DNA of 64,000 bases from Nesterenkonia cremea (GCF_014642675.1 NZ_BMIS01000009.1:62001-126000), one strand, 5' to 3'. Numbered from the stretch's first letter, positions 37,516 to 47,180 are shown. Notes: generated by a model from the letters alone, not told the origin. Program-made: numbers and translations.

Positions 37516-37847
37516 GCCTCACCTCGGCTGAACAGGCGTTGGAACCCGAGCACCAGGACCATGGTCAGATGCGAGAGGAAGAGGAGGAAGACCAGTTCCT
37601 CCAGGGGGAGTTCCGGAGCCAACATGATGCCGGTCATATAGGGAGCCGGACCGTGGAGGAAGATTCCCAGGGAGATGGCTGCCAGGTCCCACGCGAGGAA
37701 GAAGATGAGACCGGCTGCCAGCACCAGTGCGGCACGAAGCGGATCCCGGAAGAGGAACAGGCCGAAGCGTCGGTCGATGAGGAGCATGCAGCCGAAGGAG
37801 ACGAGAAGAGCCGTGAGGTATGCCAAGCTGATCAGTTGTTCAGGCAC
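37512..37847 (-). CDS. crtYe: C50 carotenoid cyclase subunit
   Basis: 111 aa from the GTG at 37847, overlapping the crtI stop by 8 nt; the longer frame to 38003 lies inside crtI. Three helices and the motif LAPELPLEELVFLLFL (PxEE cyclase signature). Partner of the crtYf product. Confidence 0.85.
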   Translation of the reverse strand: MPEQLISLAYLTALLVSFGCMLLIDRRFGLFLFRDPLRAALVLAAGLIFFLAWDLAAISLGIFLHGPAPYMTGIMLAPELPLEELVFLLFLSHLTMVLVLGFQRLFSRGEA

Positions 37848-39432
37848 GTCGCGCCCCCTGGGTGGCCGGTCGATGTCGGAAGCGTCGGAGCAGAGACCTC
37901 CTCGGGCCGCGGCGAACAGATGTCCGGACCAGTTCGGCACTGATGAGGCACATGGGTACGCCGATTCCTGGCATTGTTGTCGAGCCGGCGTAGTACAGTC
38001 CATCGAGCTTCGAAGAACGAATGGGCCCCCTCAGGAATGCGCTCTGTCGCAGAGTATGGGCCGGCCCCAACGCACCACCGCGCCATGCCCCGAACTCCCG
38101 TTCGAAATCGGCCGGTCCGACGCTGCGTCGCACGGTCACCCGTGACGACAGATCTGGAACGTCTGCCCAGGATGCGATCTGGTCTATGGCCTCGTCCACG
38201 AACCTTTCGACGGAGGGGGAGCCAGACCCATCGATGCCCCCCGCTCCGGTATCAGGATCTGCCCGGACGGGAATGAGGATGAAGAGATTCTCATGTTCCG
38301 CAGGGGCGACCTCATCGTCTGTGGCGCTGGGCCTGCAGACATAGAGGGACCTGGGAGGCCCCTGGGCAGGGAGCCTGCCCTCGATCTCCTCGAACCCCCG
38401 TTGCCAGTCTTCGGTGAAGAAGAGCGAATGATGAGCCAGTTCAGGCAGTTCACCCTCAACGCCCAGCAACGCCAACACTGCCCCGGGCCCCGGGTTCCGT
38501 CGCTCCCAGGAAGCCGTCGAGCGGCTGCGGAAGCGCGGTGCCAGCAGCGCCGTATCCGTATGGTGGATGTCTGCGCTGGAGACGACGATGTCGGCGGCCA
38601 GACTGTTGTGTTCGCCCTCTGGGGTGGTGAACCGCACCCCCGCAGCGTTCGTTCCTTCTGTGATCACCTCCGTCACCCGATGCCCGGTGCGCAGATCCAC
38701 ACCGTGCTGTCGTGCCAAGCGGGCGATCGCTGCGACGACCGCGCTGAACCCTCCGCGCGGATACAGCACGGACTGATTGACGTCCAGATGACTCATCAGG
38801 TGGTAGAGGCTCGGTGCTGCTTTCGGCGAGGTTCCGAGGAACACCGCTGGGTACCCGAGGATCTTCTGCACCTGGGGATCCGAGGTGTGCCGACTGATGA
38901 AGCGGTCCATCGGCTCGAAGAGCAGGCGCAGCAGCCGGGGCAGACGTCGGAGAAGCCCAGGGTCTGCGAAGTCCCGCGGGGAGTCATAGGGAGAATAGAG
39001 CAGTCGGTCCGTCGCGAGCCGGCAGGTCTCCTCTGCGGATCTCATATAGGCGGTCAATGACCCCGGGGTCTGCTCCCACTCCTGAAGTGCGCCGAGGGAG
39101 TCCTGGTCAGGCAGGTCGAAGGGCTGGCTCTGCTCCTCGAAGAAGACCCGATAGGCAGGATCCAGCCGAATGAGCTCCAGCTCATCGGCCGTGGTGGTTC
39201 CCATCTCTTCGAAGAAGCGATCGAAGACTTCAGGCATCAGATACCAGGATGGGCCCGTTTCGAAGCGGAAACCCTGCTGATGCCATTCACCTGCGCGTCC
39301 GCCCACGGACTCGTGGGCTTCGAGAACAGTCACGTCGACACCGTCACGAGCCAGCAGCGCCGCGGTGGCAAGACCGGAAAAGCCTGCTCCGATGACGACG
39401 GCGGTGCGGGCCTTGCCCCTGCGCTCCGTCAT
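37840..39432 (-). CDS. crtI: Phytoene desaturase
   Basis: 530 aa. N-terminal FAD motif VVIGAGFSGLATAALLARDG (about residues 12-31), and the CrtI C-terminal signature YYAGSTTMPGIGVPMCLISA. It desaturates phytoene to lycopene. Overlaps crtB by 4 nt. A basic tail of about 20 residues (RRSLLRRFRHR) follows the fold. Confidence 0.93.
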   Translation of the reverse strand: MTERRGKARTAVVIGAGFSGLATAALLARDGVDVTVLEAHESVGGRAGEWHQQGFRFETGPSWYLMPEVFDRFFEEMGTTTADELELIRLDPAYRVFFEEQSQPFDLPDQDSLGALQEWEQTPGSLTAYMRSAEETCRLATDRLLYSPYDSPRDFADPGLLRRLPRLLRLLFEPMDRFISRHTSDPQVQKILGYPAVFLGTSPKAAPSLYHLMSHLDVNQSVLYPRGGFSAVVAAIARLARQHGVDLRTGHRVTEVITEGTNAAGVRFTTPEGEHNSLAADIVVSSADIHHTDTALLAPRFRSRSTASWERRNPGPGAVLALLGVEGELPELAHHSLFFTEDWQRGFEEIEGRLPAQGPPRSLYVCRPSATDDEVAPAEHENLFILIPVRADPDTGAGGIDGSGSPSVERFVDEAIDQIASWADVPDLSSRVTVRRSVGPADFEREFGAWRGGALGPAHTLRQSAFLRGPIRSSKLDGLYYAGSTTMPGIGVPMCLISAELVRTSVRRGPRRSLLRRFRHRPATQGARRA

Positions 39433-40304
39433 GGCCGCCCCCTGAAGTTCGCCGGCAGCAGTGTCTTCAGCAGAAGGTAGGTCTTCCTGCGCCGGGGGAC
39501 TGACACACGGCGGTGCAGGATCTCGGCTGCGGGCGTTCTGCGCAGCTGCGCGGTGACGTCTTCGAAGAGCTGGGCGGCCAGCAGTGTAGCCCGACGCGGG
39601 CCGGGGGGCAGCTGGGCGATGCCGGTCCTCGCTGCGGCCAGATCCTCGTCTATCTCATCGAGGATGTCCGCCTTCTCCCGCTCGCTGAGCTGTCCTGGCA
39701 GTGCTCCGGGAAAGTAGGCCCGGCCCAGGTGGGCCGCGTCGTCGCCGAGGTCGCGCAGGAAGTTGATCTTCTGGAAGGCCGCGCCGAGACGAGCGGCGCC
39801 ATGCTCGACGGGCTGGAGCCGTTCGGCATCCCACGCGTGGCCGTTGAGGAAGACGCGCAAGCACATCAGTCCCACGACTTCGGCCGAGCCATACACATAC
39901 TCCTCATACTGTGCGCGGCTCAGGCGTTCGACTGGGCTCAGGTCTCGGCGCATCGAGTGGAAGAAGGCTGTGATCAGAGGCGTCTCAATGTCCGCGTCGC
40001 GGGCGGTGACGGCGAACGCGTGCACCACCGGGTTGGCGCTGAATCCACGTGCTGTTCCCAGAAGAACTTCCTGCTCCAACGCATCCAGTACGCTGCGCTG
40101 CTGATCCGCTGTCAGTCCTGCCTCTGCGGCTGTCCCGTCGACGATCTCGTCAGCAGTGCGGACAAGAGCATAGATGTTCCGGATCCCCCGGCGGCGGTCA
40201 GGCGGAAGCAGATTCGCCGCCATGCCGAACGACGTCGAGTAGGCTCTGATCACACGAGCGGCAGCTTCCGTGGATGTGCGGGTGTAGAGTTCCAAACCGT
40301 TCAT
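39429..40304 (-). CDS. crtB: Phytoene synthase
   Basis: 291 aa. A squalene/phytoene synthase fold with the two Asp-rich substrate sites as RTADEIVDG and LRDLGDDAAHLGRAYFP. It condenses two GGPP to phytoene. Overlaps idi and crtI by 4 nt each. The GGPP synthase it needs (crtE) is not in this cluster. Confidence 0.93.
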   Translation of the reverse strand: MNGLELYTRTSTEAAARVIRAYSTSFGMAANLLPPDRRRGIRNIYALVRTADEIVDGTAAEAGLTADQQRSVLDALEQEVLLGTARGFSANPVVHAFAVTARDADIETPLITAFFHSMRRDLSPVERLSRAQYEEYVYGSAEVVGLMCLRVFLNGHAWDAERLQPVEHGAARLGAAFQKINFLRDLGDDAAHLGRAYFPGALPGQLSEREKADILDEIDEDLAAARTGIAQLPPGPRRATLLAAQLFEDVTAQLRRTPAAEILHRRVSVPRRRKTYLLLKTLLPANFRGRP

Positions 40305-40867
40305 GAGTCAGCAGCGCCGATAGACGGTCGGGCTTGTGTCCTGTACACGTCCATCTGCGGGACCTGGAGCGAGAACCATGGGCTGAACGCCCAGGGAGCA
40401 TGGTGGATCGCCCGGGAGACATCACCTGGGGCAGACCATGCGATCTCCATCGCTTCGCTCGGGTCCGGCTCGGGCCGGGATGAGGTAACCGCGGTGAACA
40501 CCGGGCATATTTCGTTCTCGACCACGCCTGAGGCATCGGTGGCGCGATAACGGAAACTCTGCAGGACGAGAGACAGCTCGGTGAGCTCCAACCCCAGCTC
40601 GTCGAAGCCGTGCCGGGCCACTGCGTCTGCCCAGTCTTCGCCGGGGGCAGGATGGCCGCAGAAGCTGTTGGTCCACACCCCCGGCCAGGTCCGCTTGGTC
40701 AGGGCGCGTCGAGTGACGAGCACGTCTCCGCTGGGGCTGAGCACGTGACATGAGAAGCCGAGGTGCAATGGTGTGCTGGCACTGTGCACCGATCGTTTGG
40801 GCTGAGTTCCACACGGCTCGCCATCCGAGCTGACCAGCACCACATGCTGGGAGTCCTCGTGATGCAT
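40301..40867 (-). CDS. idi: Isopentenyl-diphosphate delta-isomerase (type I)
   Basis: 188 aa. A Nudix-fold IDI with TNSFCGHPAPGED (active-site Cys about residue 71) and VENEICPVF (catalytic Glu). It interconverts IPP and DMAPP, feeding carotenoid synthesis. First gene of idi-crtB-crtI-crtYe-crtYf-crtEb-glycosylase, with GAGGGGAAG before the ATG. Confidence 0.93.
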   Translation of the reverse strand: MHHEDSQHVVLVSSDGEPCGTQPKRSVHSASTPLHLGFSCHVLSPSGDVLVTRRALTKRTWPGVWTNSFCGHPAPGEDWADAVARHGFDELGLELTELSLVLQSFRYRATDASGVVENEICPVFTAVTSSRPEPDPSEAMEIAWSAPGDVSRAIHHAPWAFSPWFSLQVPQMDVYRTQARPSIGAADS

Positions 40868-40950
40868 CTGCTTCCCCTCTATAGTTTGCCTGTCTAATAA
40901 CTAGCTTAGGTAACTTTAGTGTCTGTCTCCAATCAGATCGCACGACGCCG
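40868..40950 (-). promoter_or_regulatory. Carotenoid operon promoter region
   Basis: A conspicuously A/T-rich 83 bp in GC-rich DNA, with the small dyad CTAA ... TTAG at 40894-40909. Probably the idi promoter and a regulator site (a MarR-type CrtR controls the related corynebacterial cluster), but no -10/-35 pair stands out and no regulator gene is adjacent. Confidence 0.45.
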
Positions 40951-42417
40951 TCAGTGCCGTGCGGCATTCGACTCCGATTCCTGCGCAAGCCGCGCGGCCA
41001 TCTTCCGAAAGATGACCGAATGGAAGGGCGCCAGTGCCAACCAGTAGAGGCGCCCGCCCAGCCCAGACGGGAAGAAGATCGCACGCTGAGTGCATACTGA
41101 GCCCTCGCCTTCGGGTTCGACGAGGAACTCGAGCCAGGCCTGCCCGGGTACCTTCATCTCTGCGCGCAGTCGCAGTCGCTTCCCGCGGTCCAGTCTCTCT
41201 ACTCGCCACCAGTCCACTGCGTCACCGAGTTGAAGCTGCCGGCGACTGCGGCGTCCTCGGCTCAGTCCGACCCCGCCGACGAGCTTGTCCGCCAGTCCCC
41301 TGATCCTCCAGGCTCGTGACAGGGCGAAATACCCCCTGTCTCCTCCGATGCCTTCGATGACCGCGAAGACCGCCTCCGGCGAGGCCGCAGAGCGAACTCG
41401 GCGTTCATCGGTCAGTACGGTGCGCCCTGACCAGTCAGGATCAGAGGGCAGCGGTTCGGACGGTGCATCCAAAGGATGCGACCCGGCCCAGGTCGTCTCC
41501 ACACGGTCCGCTGAGATCTTCTCCAATGCCAGGCCGACGGCCGACGGATAGTCCGTGAGCCCGGCGTCAGGGGGAGGGAGCAGCTCGTCGATGCTGCGGT
41601 CTTGGACTACACAATCGTGCTGCAGGGACTGGACCAAGGGGACGGCCAGTGAGCGGGGGATCGGAGTGACCAGGTTGACCCATTGCGCCGCCAGCCACGG
41701 CGTGAGAACCGGCACCGGAAGAACAGTGGGCTCCCGGAGGCCGGCAGCCCGTGCGTAGAGCCTCATCAGATCCGCGTATGTGTGGACGTCCGGGCCTCCG
41801 ATGTCATACCGGCGGCTCTCCTCCCATTCCACGTCTGCGGCTCGGCTCAGGTAGTGCAGCACATCGCGTACGGCGATAGGTTGCACGCGGTTCAGCACCC
41901 ACTGCGGTGAAGGCATGACCGGCAGCACATCGGTGAGATGGCGGACCATCTCGAAGCTGGCAGATCCGGAGCCGATCACCAGCCCGGCTTGGAGGGTGAG
42001 CGTCGGAACGCGGCTGGACTCCAGAATCTCGCCCACCTCGACTCGCGACCGCAGGTGTGGGCTGAGCTCCTCGTCGGGGTGAAGTCCGGAGAGATAGACG
42101 ATTCCGCTCACTGCGGCCTCCTCAGCCGCTGTGGCCACACATTCGGCGCATCGCTTGTCCAGGTCAGCGAAGTCCCGGCCACCGCTCATGGAATGCACGA
42201 GGAAATAGAGCACATCCACTTCGTCGCAGAGTCTCCGGGCTGCCGAGGCGTCTGAGAGATCTCCCTCAATCACCTCGACCTCGTCGCGCCAGGGAACATC
42301 CCGCAGCGACTCGGCCCGGCGGGTCAGCACCCGAACCCGATGCCCCGCCTTCAACAGCTGAGGCACAAGACGTCCTCCGATGTAACCTGTAGCCCCAGTC
42401 ACTGCGATGTTCGTCAT
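40951..42417 (-). CDS. SDR-family NAD(P)-binding protein with DUF2867 domain
   Basis: 488 aa. An N-terminal atypical short-chain-dehydrogenase Rossmann domain (MTNIAVTGATGYIGGRLVPQ, about residues 1-300), then a DUF2867 domain (about 325-480; WRIRGLADKLVGGVGLSRGR and IFFPSGLGGRLYWLALAPFH). Substrate unknown; the family is often annotated as NAD(P)H-binding epimerase-like. It lies 83 bp before idi on the same strand and may be co-regulated with carotenoid genes. Confidence 0.82.
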   Translation of the reverse strand: MTNIAVTGATGYIGGRLVPQLLKAGHRVRVLTRRAESLRDVPWRDEVEVIEGDLSDASAARRLCDEVDVLYFLVHSMSGGRDFADLDKRCAECVATAAEEAAVSGIVYLSGLHPDEELSPHLRSRVEVGEILESSRVPTLTLQAGLVIGSGSASFEMVRHLTDVLPVMPSPQWVLNRVQPIAVRDVLHYLSRAADVEWEESRRYDIGGPDVHTYADLMRLYARAAGLREPTVLPVPVLTPWLAAQWVNLVTPIPRSLAVPLVQSLQHDCVVQDRSIDELLPPPDAGLTDYPSAVGLALEKISADRVETTWAGSHPLDAPSEPLPSDPDWSGRTVLTDERRVRSAASPEAVFAVIEGIGGDRGYFALSRAWRIRGLADKLVGGVGLSRGRRSRRQLQLGDAVDWWRVERLDRGKRLRLRAEMKVPGQAWLEFLVEPEGEGSVCTQRAIFFPSGLGGRLYWLALAPFHSVIFRKMAARLAQESESNAARH

Positions 42418-42714
42418 GGAATGTCCTCTCGCTCAGCGATCACGATCGTCGGATTCGGTGGTTCGGACTGTGGCCTGGTCGTCAGTTTCACACTATCTCC
42501 CCACGGCGACGGTGGCAGCAGGGTGCAAAAACCTCATCCGCCGGGGGAGTGTTCCGCAGGCGTAGTCGTGACGTGATGTCCTTGTGAGGCTGATTTCGCC
42601 CGATTCGCCGTATCCACGCCGCTCGAAGCGCTGACCGATGAGTGGGACACCACCGGATCGATTCAACGGGCGAAAAGTGCAGAGGTCGAGTACAGCGCTG
42701 ACTAGGATGAAGGC
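42418..42714. other. Divergent intergenic region with a 9-bp inverted repeat
   Basis: 297 bp between the SDR gene and the DUF4269 gene. TTTCGCCCG (42594-42602) is complementary to CGGGCGAAA (42667-42675), far apart. TAGGAT at 42703-42708 is the likely -10 of the downstream gene. No gene seen. Confidence 0.4.
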
Positions 42715-43296
42715 ATGCCTGATCCGATGAGCCCGCACGCCGCTGCCCGGATCAGCGCAGAGCAGGCTGAGGTTCAGCTGCTCGGCACGGAGTATCTGCA
42801 CCGGGGCAACCCTCGCCAGCGTCGGGCCGCGGCGGTCTTGGAGGAGCTCGGCGTCGGGGATCTTCCGGGAGTGCGCGAGTGGGCTTTGGCCGGGACGATC
42901 CCGCTGGGGGTGGACCTGCCGGAATCGGATCTGGACGTGCTGGTCTGCACTTCGGAGGTGGCTGCGGCCCGAGAGGAGCTGACCGAACAGTTCGGGCAGC
43001 TGTCGCAGTTCGCCGCCTGGGCGCACAGCGCTGAGGCAGGGGCCTGGTGCGTGACCTTCGAATCCCAGGGCTTCCTCATCGAGTTCTTCCTGCAGGATCG
43101 GGCGCTGGCTGAGCAGCGCGCCTTCCGGCACCTGGTGGCCGAATATGTGCTGCTGCAGCGTCACGGAGCGGCGTTCCGGCAGGAGATCTTCCAGCTCAAG
43201 CAGTCCGGTCTCAAGACTGAGCCGGCCTTCGCCCAGGCGCTGAACCTCGACGGCGATCCCTACCTCGCCCTGCTGGACCCGGCGCTGCTGGACTGA
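42715..43296 (+). CDS. DUF4269 protein, nucleotidyltransferase-like
   Basis: 193 aa. AGTIPLGVDLPESDLDVLV (about residues 59-77) resembles the G[ST]...DLD nucleotidyltransferase site typical of DUF4269. The family has no assigned substrate. TAGGAT lies 6 nt before the ATG with no ribosome site, suggesting a leaderless message. Confidence 0.82.
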   Translation: MPDPMSPHAAARISAEQAEVQLLGTEYLHRGNPRQRRAAAVLEELGVGDLPGVREWALAGTIPLGVDLPESDLDVLVCTSEVAAAREELTEQFGQLSQFAAWAHSAEAGAWCVTFESQGFLIEFFLQDRALAEQRAFRHLVAEYVLLQRHGAAFRQEIFQLKQSGLKTEPAFAQALNLDGDPYLALLDPALLD

Positions 43297-43299
43297 TCA

Positions 43300-43313
43300 G
43301 CGGGGAGTCCCGC
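43300..43313 (+). terminator. Short GC hairpin after the DUF4269 gene
   Basis: GCGGG-GAGT-CCCGC starts just after the stop, followed by a weaker GAGG/CCTC pairing. Weak terminator candidate. Confidence 0.35.
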
Positions 43314-43424
43314 GAGGTTGGGCCCCTCGAGGCAGGCATGCCGCACCCTGGGCGGGCGTGCAGGGCCGCCTGAAAATGTGGTCTACTGCACATAGCCTGA
43401 TCCCGCCCGCCGAAGGAGAACTCT

Positions 43425-44612
43425 GTGTCTGCCGAACCGACTGTGATCGTCGCAGGAGCCCGCACACCCATCGGGAAGCTCATGGGAGGCCTCTCCTCCC
43501 TCTCCGCGGCCCAACTGGGATCTGCCGCGCTGAGCGGAGCGCTGGAGAAGGCCGGAACAGAGGCGTCTGAGGTCGACTACGTGATCATGGGGCAGGTGAT
43601 CCAGGCGGGTTCCGGCCAGAACCCTGCTCGCAGCGCAGCCCTGGGTGCCGGGATCCCGGCCCACATACCGGCCATCACGGTCAATAAGGTCTGCCTCTCC
43701 GGGCTGAATGCAGTGGCCACAGCGGACCAGATGATCCGCGCCGGCGAATGCGAGGTGGTCCTGGCCGGCGGCATGGAATCCATGTCCCAGGCTCCGCACC
43801 TGCTGCCCGGATCCCGCAGGGGGTTCACCTATGGGGACACCGCCCTGGTGGACTCCATGGCCTATGACGCCCTGTATGACCAGGCCACCCGCCAGTCCAT
43901 GGGCGCCTTGACCGAGTCCTGCAACTCCGGTGAGGTCCAGGTCAGCCGGGAGGAGCAGGATGAGCTCGCCGCGGCCTCGCATCAGCGGGCGGCGGCCGCC
44001 TGGGAGGAGGGTCTCTTCGCTGAGGAGGTCGTCCCCGTCCAGGTGCCCCAGCGCAAGGGCGACCCGGTCACAGTCAGTCAGGACGAAGGATTCCGCCCCG
44101 GCACCACAGCCGAATCGATGTCCCGGCTCCGCCCGGCCTTCGCCGCCGACGGGGCCATCACCGCCGGAACCTCCTCGCAGATCTCCGACGGAGCCTGCGC
44201 CCTGCTGGTCATGTCCAAGCGCAGGGCTCAGGAGCAGGGGCTGAGCTGGATCGCCGAGATCGGCTCCCACGGCATGGTCGCCGGCCCCGACTCCAGCCTG
44301 CAGCTGCAGCCGGCCAACGCCATCGTCCAGGCCTGCGCCAAGCAGGGGATCGCCGCAGAATCGTTGGATCTGGTGGAGATCAACGAGGCTTTCGCCGCGG
44401 TCGGACTGGCCTCGTCCCGCCAGCTGGGCATCGACCTGGAGAAGGTCAACGTCAACGGCGGCGCCATCGCCCTGGGCCATCCGGTGGGAATGTCAGGTGC
44501 TCGCGTGCTGCTGCACCTCGCACTGGAGCTCAAACGGCGCGGCGGCGGAACCGGAGCCGCCGGACTCTGCGGAGGCGGAGGCCAGGGCGACGCCCTGATC
44601 CTGACGGTCTGA
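43425..44612 (+). CDS. Acetyl-CoA C-acetyltransferase (thiolase)
   Basis: 395 aa from GTG with AAGGAG upstream. The nucleophile is in [11 protein letters not shown] (about Cys90), with the catalytic His in [15 protein letters not shown] and the second Cys in [13 protein letters not shown]. Reversibly condenses two acetyl-CoA to acetoacetyl-CoA, which could also use the acetoacetate from carnitine cleavage after CoA activation. No PHB genes adjoin. Confidence 0.94.
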   Translation: MSAEPTVIVAGARTPIGKLMGGLSSLSAAQLGSAALSGALEKAGTEASEVDYVIMGQVIQAGSGQNPARSAALGAGIPAHIPAITVNKVCLSGLNAVATADQMIRAGECEVVLAGGMESMSQAPHLLPGSRRGFTYGDTALVDSMAYDALYDQATRQSMGALTESCNSGEVQVSREEQDELAAASHQRAAAAWEEGLFAEEVVPVQVPQRKGDPVTVSQDEGFRPGTTAESMSRLRPAFAADGAITAGTSSQISDGACALLVMSKRRAQEQGLSWIAEIGSHGMVAGPDSSLQLQPANAIVQACAKQGIAAESLDLVEINEAFAAVGLASSRQLGIDLEKVNVNGGAIALGHPVGMSGARVLLHLALELKRRGGGTGAAGLCGGGGQGDALILTV

Positions 44613-44632
44613 TCAGATGGTCTGATCAGACC
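44608..44632. terminator. Tandem TCTGATCAGA palindromes at the thiolase stop
   Basis: TCTGATCAGA at 44608-44617 (containing the TGA stop) and again at 44621-44630, the second within perfect palindrome GGTCTGATCAGACC (44619-44632). Lies between convergent genes; possible bidirectional terminator. Confidence 0.45.
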
Positions 44633-44672
44633 TGGGCGGCCCCGCCCGACGCCGGTCGCTCACCGTGCCGGC

Positions 44673-46283
44673 TCAGACTTCACCTCCTGGTGGAGCCTCC
44701 ATCTCCTCCGGCTCCCGCAGGTCCACCCGCTGGTCCAGCTGCAGCTCACGCAGGAACCGTTCATCGTGGCTGACCACCAGCAGCGCACCGGAGTAGGCCT
44801 GCAGAGCGTGGGTCAGGTGAGCCACGCTGGCCAGGTCCAGGTTGTTGGTGGGCTCATCCAGGATGAGCAGCTGCGGCGTCGGCTCGGCCAGCAGCAGGCA
44901 GGCCAGTGTGGCCCGCCAACGCTCCCCGCCGGAGAGCGACCCGGCCGGCTGGTGGACGGCGTCGCCGCGGATCAGGAACTGCGCCAGTCGATGTCGAGCC
45001 TGAACCGGCGTCGTGGTCGGCGCGAAGCGCTGCACATTCTCCAGGACGCTGGCACCGTCGTCGAGCAGCTGCAGATTCTGCGGCAGACAGCGGAACGGCA
45101 CCGCGACGCCGGCGCTGCCCTCCAGCGGCTGCGCCTCCCCCGTGATGCAGCGCAGCACTGAGGTCTTCCCGACGCCGTTGGGCCCGGTCAGCGCCACGCG
45201 CTGCGGTCCGCGCAGGTGGAGGTCGACCACAGCGGTGCCGTGCGGCGGGCGCAGTCCGACCACCTCCAACACCTCGCGACCCTTGGGCACCTCGGCGCCA
45301 GGGAGGTCGAGATGGATCTGCTGATCCTTACGGACCTGCTCCTCGGCCTGTTCCAGTGACTTCCGCGCCTCTTCCAGCCGGGTGTGGTGGGCCGCCGAGG
45401 CTCTGCCGGCGTTGGCCTCAGCCTTGGACTTCCGGGCATTGGCCAGGATCTTGGGCATGCTCTGGGCACTCTGCTTCCCCTGGCGGTCGCGGGCGGCCTG
45501 CCTGCGCCGCTGTTCGGTCAGCTCGCGGCGCTGCCTCCTCACATCAGCCTTGGCCTGGGCCACCTGTTGGGCGGCGGCTTCGGACTCAGCGGCGATGATC
45601 TCCTCGTAGAGCGAGAGTCCGCCGCCGAACCAGCGCAGCGATCCGCGGCGCAGCTCCCCGATGGAGTCCACCTCTTCGAGCAGGTCACGGTCATGACTGA
45701 CCACCAGGACAGTTCCTGAGAACTGATCGAGGATGTCGCTGAGTCGCCGTCGGGCGTGCGCATCCAAGTTGTTGGTGGGCTCGTCCAGGATGAGCAGCGA
45801 TGGTCGACGCAGGACGAGTCCGGTGAGGCTGAGCAGGATCAGCTCGCCTCCGGAGAGACTTCTGGCCGTGCGGGAGAGCTCGATCCCCTCCATCCCGGCA
45901 CGTGCTAGGGAGGCGAGGATCTGTTCGCGGATGTCCCAGTCGTCTCCGACGGCGTCGAAGTCCTCCTCCCTCACCGATCCGGCTTCGATGGCCTCCAGGG
46001 CGTCCAGCGTCTGCTGGACGCCCAGCAGCTCAGCCACGGGGATGTGTTCATCCACGGCCGGGTTCTGCTGAAGGTGGGCGAGGTCGCCGTCGAGCTGGAC
46101 TGTCCCTGAGGAGGGCGTGAGCTCACCGGTGATGAGCTTCAGCAGGGTCGATTTCCCGGCGCCGTTGTCACCGATCAGAGCGTGCCGGCCGGGCGTCAGT
46201 CCGAAGCTGACCTGGTCCAGGACGATGCGACCTTCGGGCAGGCGATAGGACAGGGAATGTGTGGCAAGTATGGGGGTAGGCAT
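44673..46283 (-). CDS. ABC-F family ATPase (ribosome-protection or translation factor type)
   Basis: 536 aa from the ATG at 46283, with GGAG 4 nt upstream. Two ABC domains: Walker A GDNGAGKSTLL and GPNGVGKTSVL, signatures LSGGELILLSL and LSGGERWRATL, Walker B LLILDEPTNNLDAHA and LLILDEPTNNLDLAS. The basic linker between them (about residues 240-330) holds a coiled coil. No membrane domain. ABC-F proteins act on the ribosome, some giving resistance to macrolides, lincosamides or pleuromutilins. Specificity cannot be read here. A hairpin masks the ribosome site. Confidence 0.93.
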   Translation of the reverse strand: MPTPILATHSLSYRLPEGRIVLDQVSFGLTPGRHALIGDNGAGKSTLLKLITGELTPSSGTVQLDGDLAHLQQNPAVDEHIPVAELLGVQQTLDALEAIEAGSVREEDFDAVGDDWDIREQILASLARAGMEGIELSRTARSLSGGELILLSLTGLVLRRPSLLILDEPTNNLDAHARRRLSDILDQFSGTVLVVSHDRDLLEEVDSIGELRRGSLRWFGGGLSLYEEIIAAESEAAAQQVAQAKADVRRQRRELTEQRRRQAARDRQGKQSAQSMPKILANARKSKAEANAGRASAAHHTRLEEARKSLEQAEEQVRKDQQIHLDLPGAEVPKGREVLEVVGLRPPHGTAVVDLHLRGPQRVALTGPNGVGKTSVLRCITGEAQPLEGSAGVAVPFRCLPQNLQLLDDGASVLENVQRFAPTTTPVQARHRLAQFLIRGDAVHQPAGSLSGGERWRATLACLLLAEPTPQLLILDEPTNNLDLASVAHLTHALQAYSGALLVVSHDERFLRELQLDQRVDLREPEEMEAPPGGEV

Positions 46284-46285
46284 AG

Positions 46286-46323
46286 GTCTCCACAGGCAGA
46301 AGCGGTCGATGACGCGTGGAGAC
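46286..46323 (-). promoter_or_regulatory. Shine-Dalgarno-masking hairpin before the ABC-F gene
   Basis: On the minus strand GTCTCCAC (46316-46323) pairs fully with GTGGAGAC (46286-46293), which contains the GGAG ribosome site 4 nt before the ATG. The loop is 22 nt. This resembles translational attenuation in antibiotic-inducible ABC-F genes, though no clear leader peptide is visible. The rest of the 276-bp divergent gap holds only the lysE promoter. Confidence 0.5.
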
Positions 46324-46559
46324 GCTGCGCAGATGCCACGGGTGCAGCCGGAACGGCGGAGAATCGTGAACTTCTGATCGGTCGGAGAGCACAGTGCCGG
46401 GCGGGACGCCATCAGGACGTCGCGGGCAGACTGCGCAGGTCTCAGACCTCAGAACTTCAACGGGCACCTCGTGGTCGGGAACAAAGACGCTTTCAACTGT
46501 AGCGCAGCCCGGCGGGATCCGCGCCCGCACCACACAACCCGAGCAAGTAGATTCTCCTC

Positions 46560-47180
46560 ATGACCTTTCTGTCGCTGATCCTGTTCGTCGTGGCCGGGGC
46601 CGGAACTCCGGGGCCGAACAACACCATCGTGATGGCCTCCGGGGCTGTCTTCGGCTTCCGGAAGTCCGTGCCGGCCATCGCCGGGATCAACGTCGGGTTC
46701 CCCGTCATGATCGTGCTGGTGGGCCTCGGCTTGGGCGGGGTCCTGGCCCAGTGGCCCTTCCTGCTGGACATCATCCGCCCGCTGGGTGTGGCCTACCTGC
46801 TGTGGCTGGCCTGGAGGATCGGCACCGGCCCCACCGATCTGAAGGCTCGGCGTGAGGGAAGTCCGCCGGGCTTCGTGCAGATGGCGCTGTTCCAGTATGT
46901 CAACCCCAAGGCCTGGACTCTGGCTCTGGCCGCACTGTCGACCTTCACCGGATTCTGGGACTCCTTCCTCGCCGAAGTCCTGGTGATCGCAGCCTTCGCC
47001 CTGGTCTTCGGGGCCCCATGCACCACCGCCTGGACGGTGCTGGGCGTGGGCGCCGGCAGGCTGATCGCGCGGCCGCGTCATATGCGGATCTTCAACAACG
47101 TGATGGCCGGGCTGCTGGTGGTGTCAGTGGTCCCTGCGATCATAGAGACATGGGAATCGATCCAGCCGCTTCTTCCGTGA
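46560..47180 (+). CDS. LysE-family amino-acid exporter
   Basis: 206 aa, six hydrophobic helices, with the family start VAGAGTPGPNNTIVMASG (about residues 11-28). Members export amino acids such as lysine, threonine or homoserine, or small metabolites; substrate unknown. TAGATT (46548-46553) lies 6 nt before the ATG, with no ribosome site. The GNAT gene overlaps its end. Confidence 0.9.
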   Translation: MTFLSLILFVVAGAGTPGPNNTIVMASGAVFGFRKSVPAIAGINVGFPVMIVLVGLGLGGVLAQWPFLLDIIRPLGVAYLLWLAWRIGTGPTDLKARREGSPPGFVQMALFQYVNPKAWTLALAALSTFTGFWDSFLAEVLVIAAFALVFGAPCTTAWTVLGVGAGRLIARPRHMRIFNNVMAGLLVVSVVPAIIETWESIQPLLP

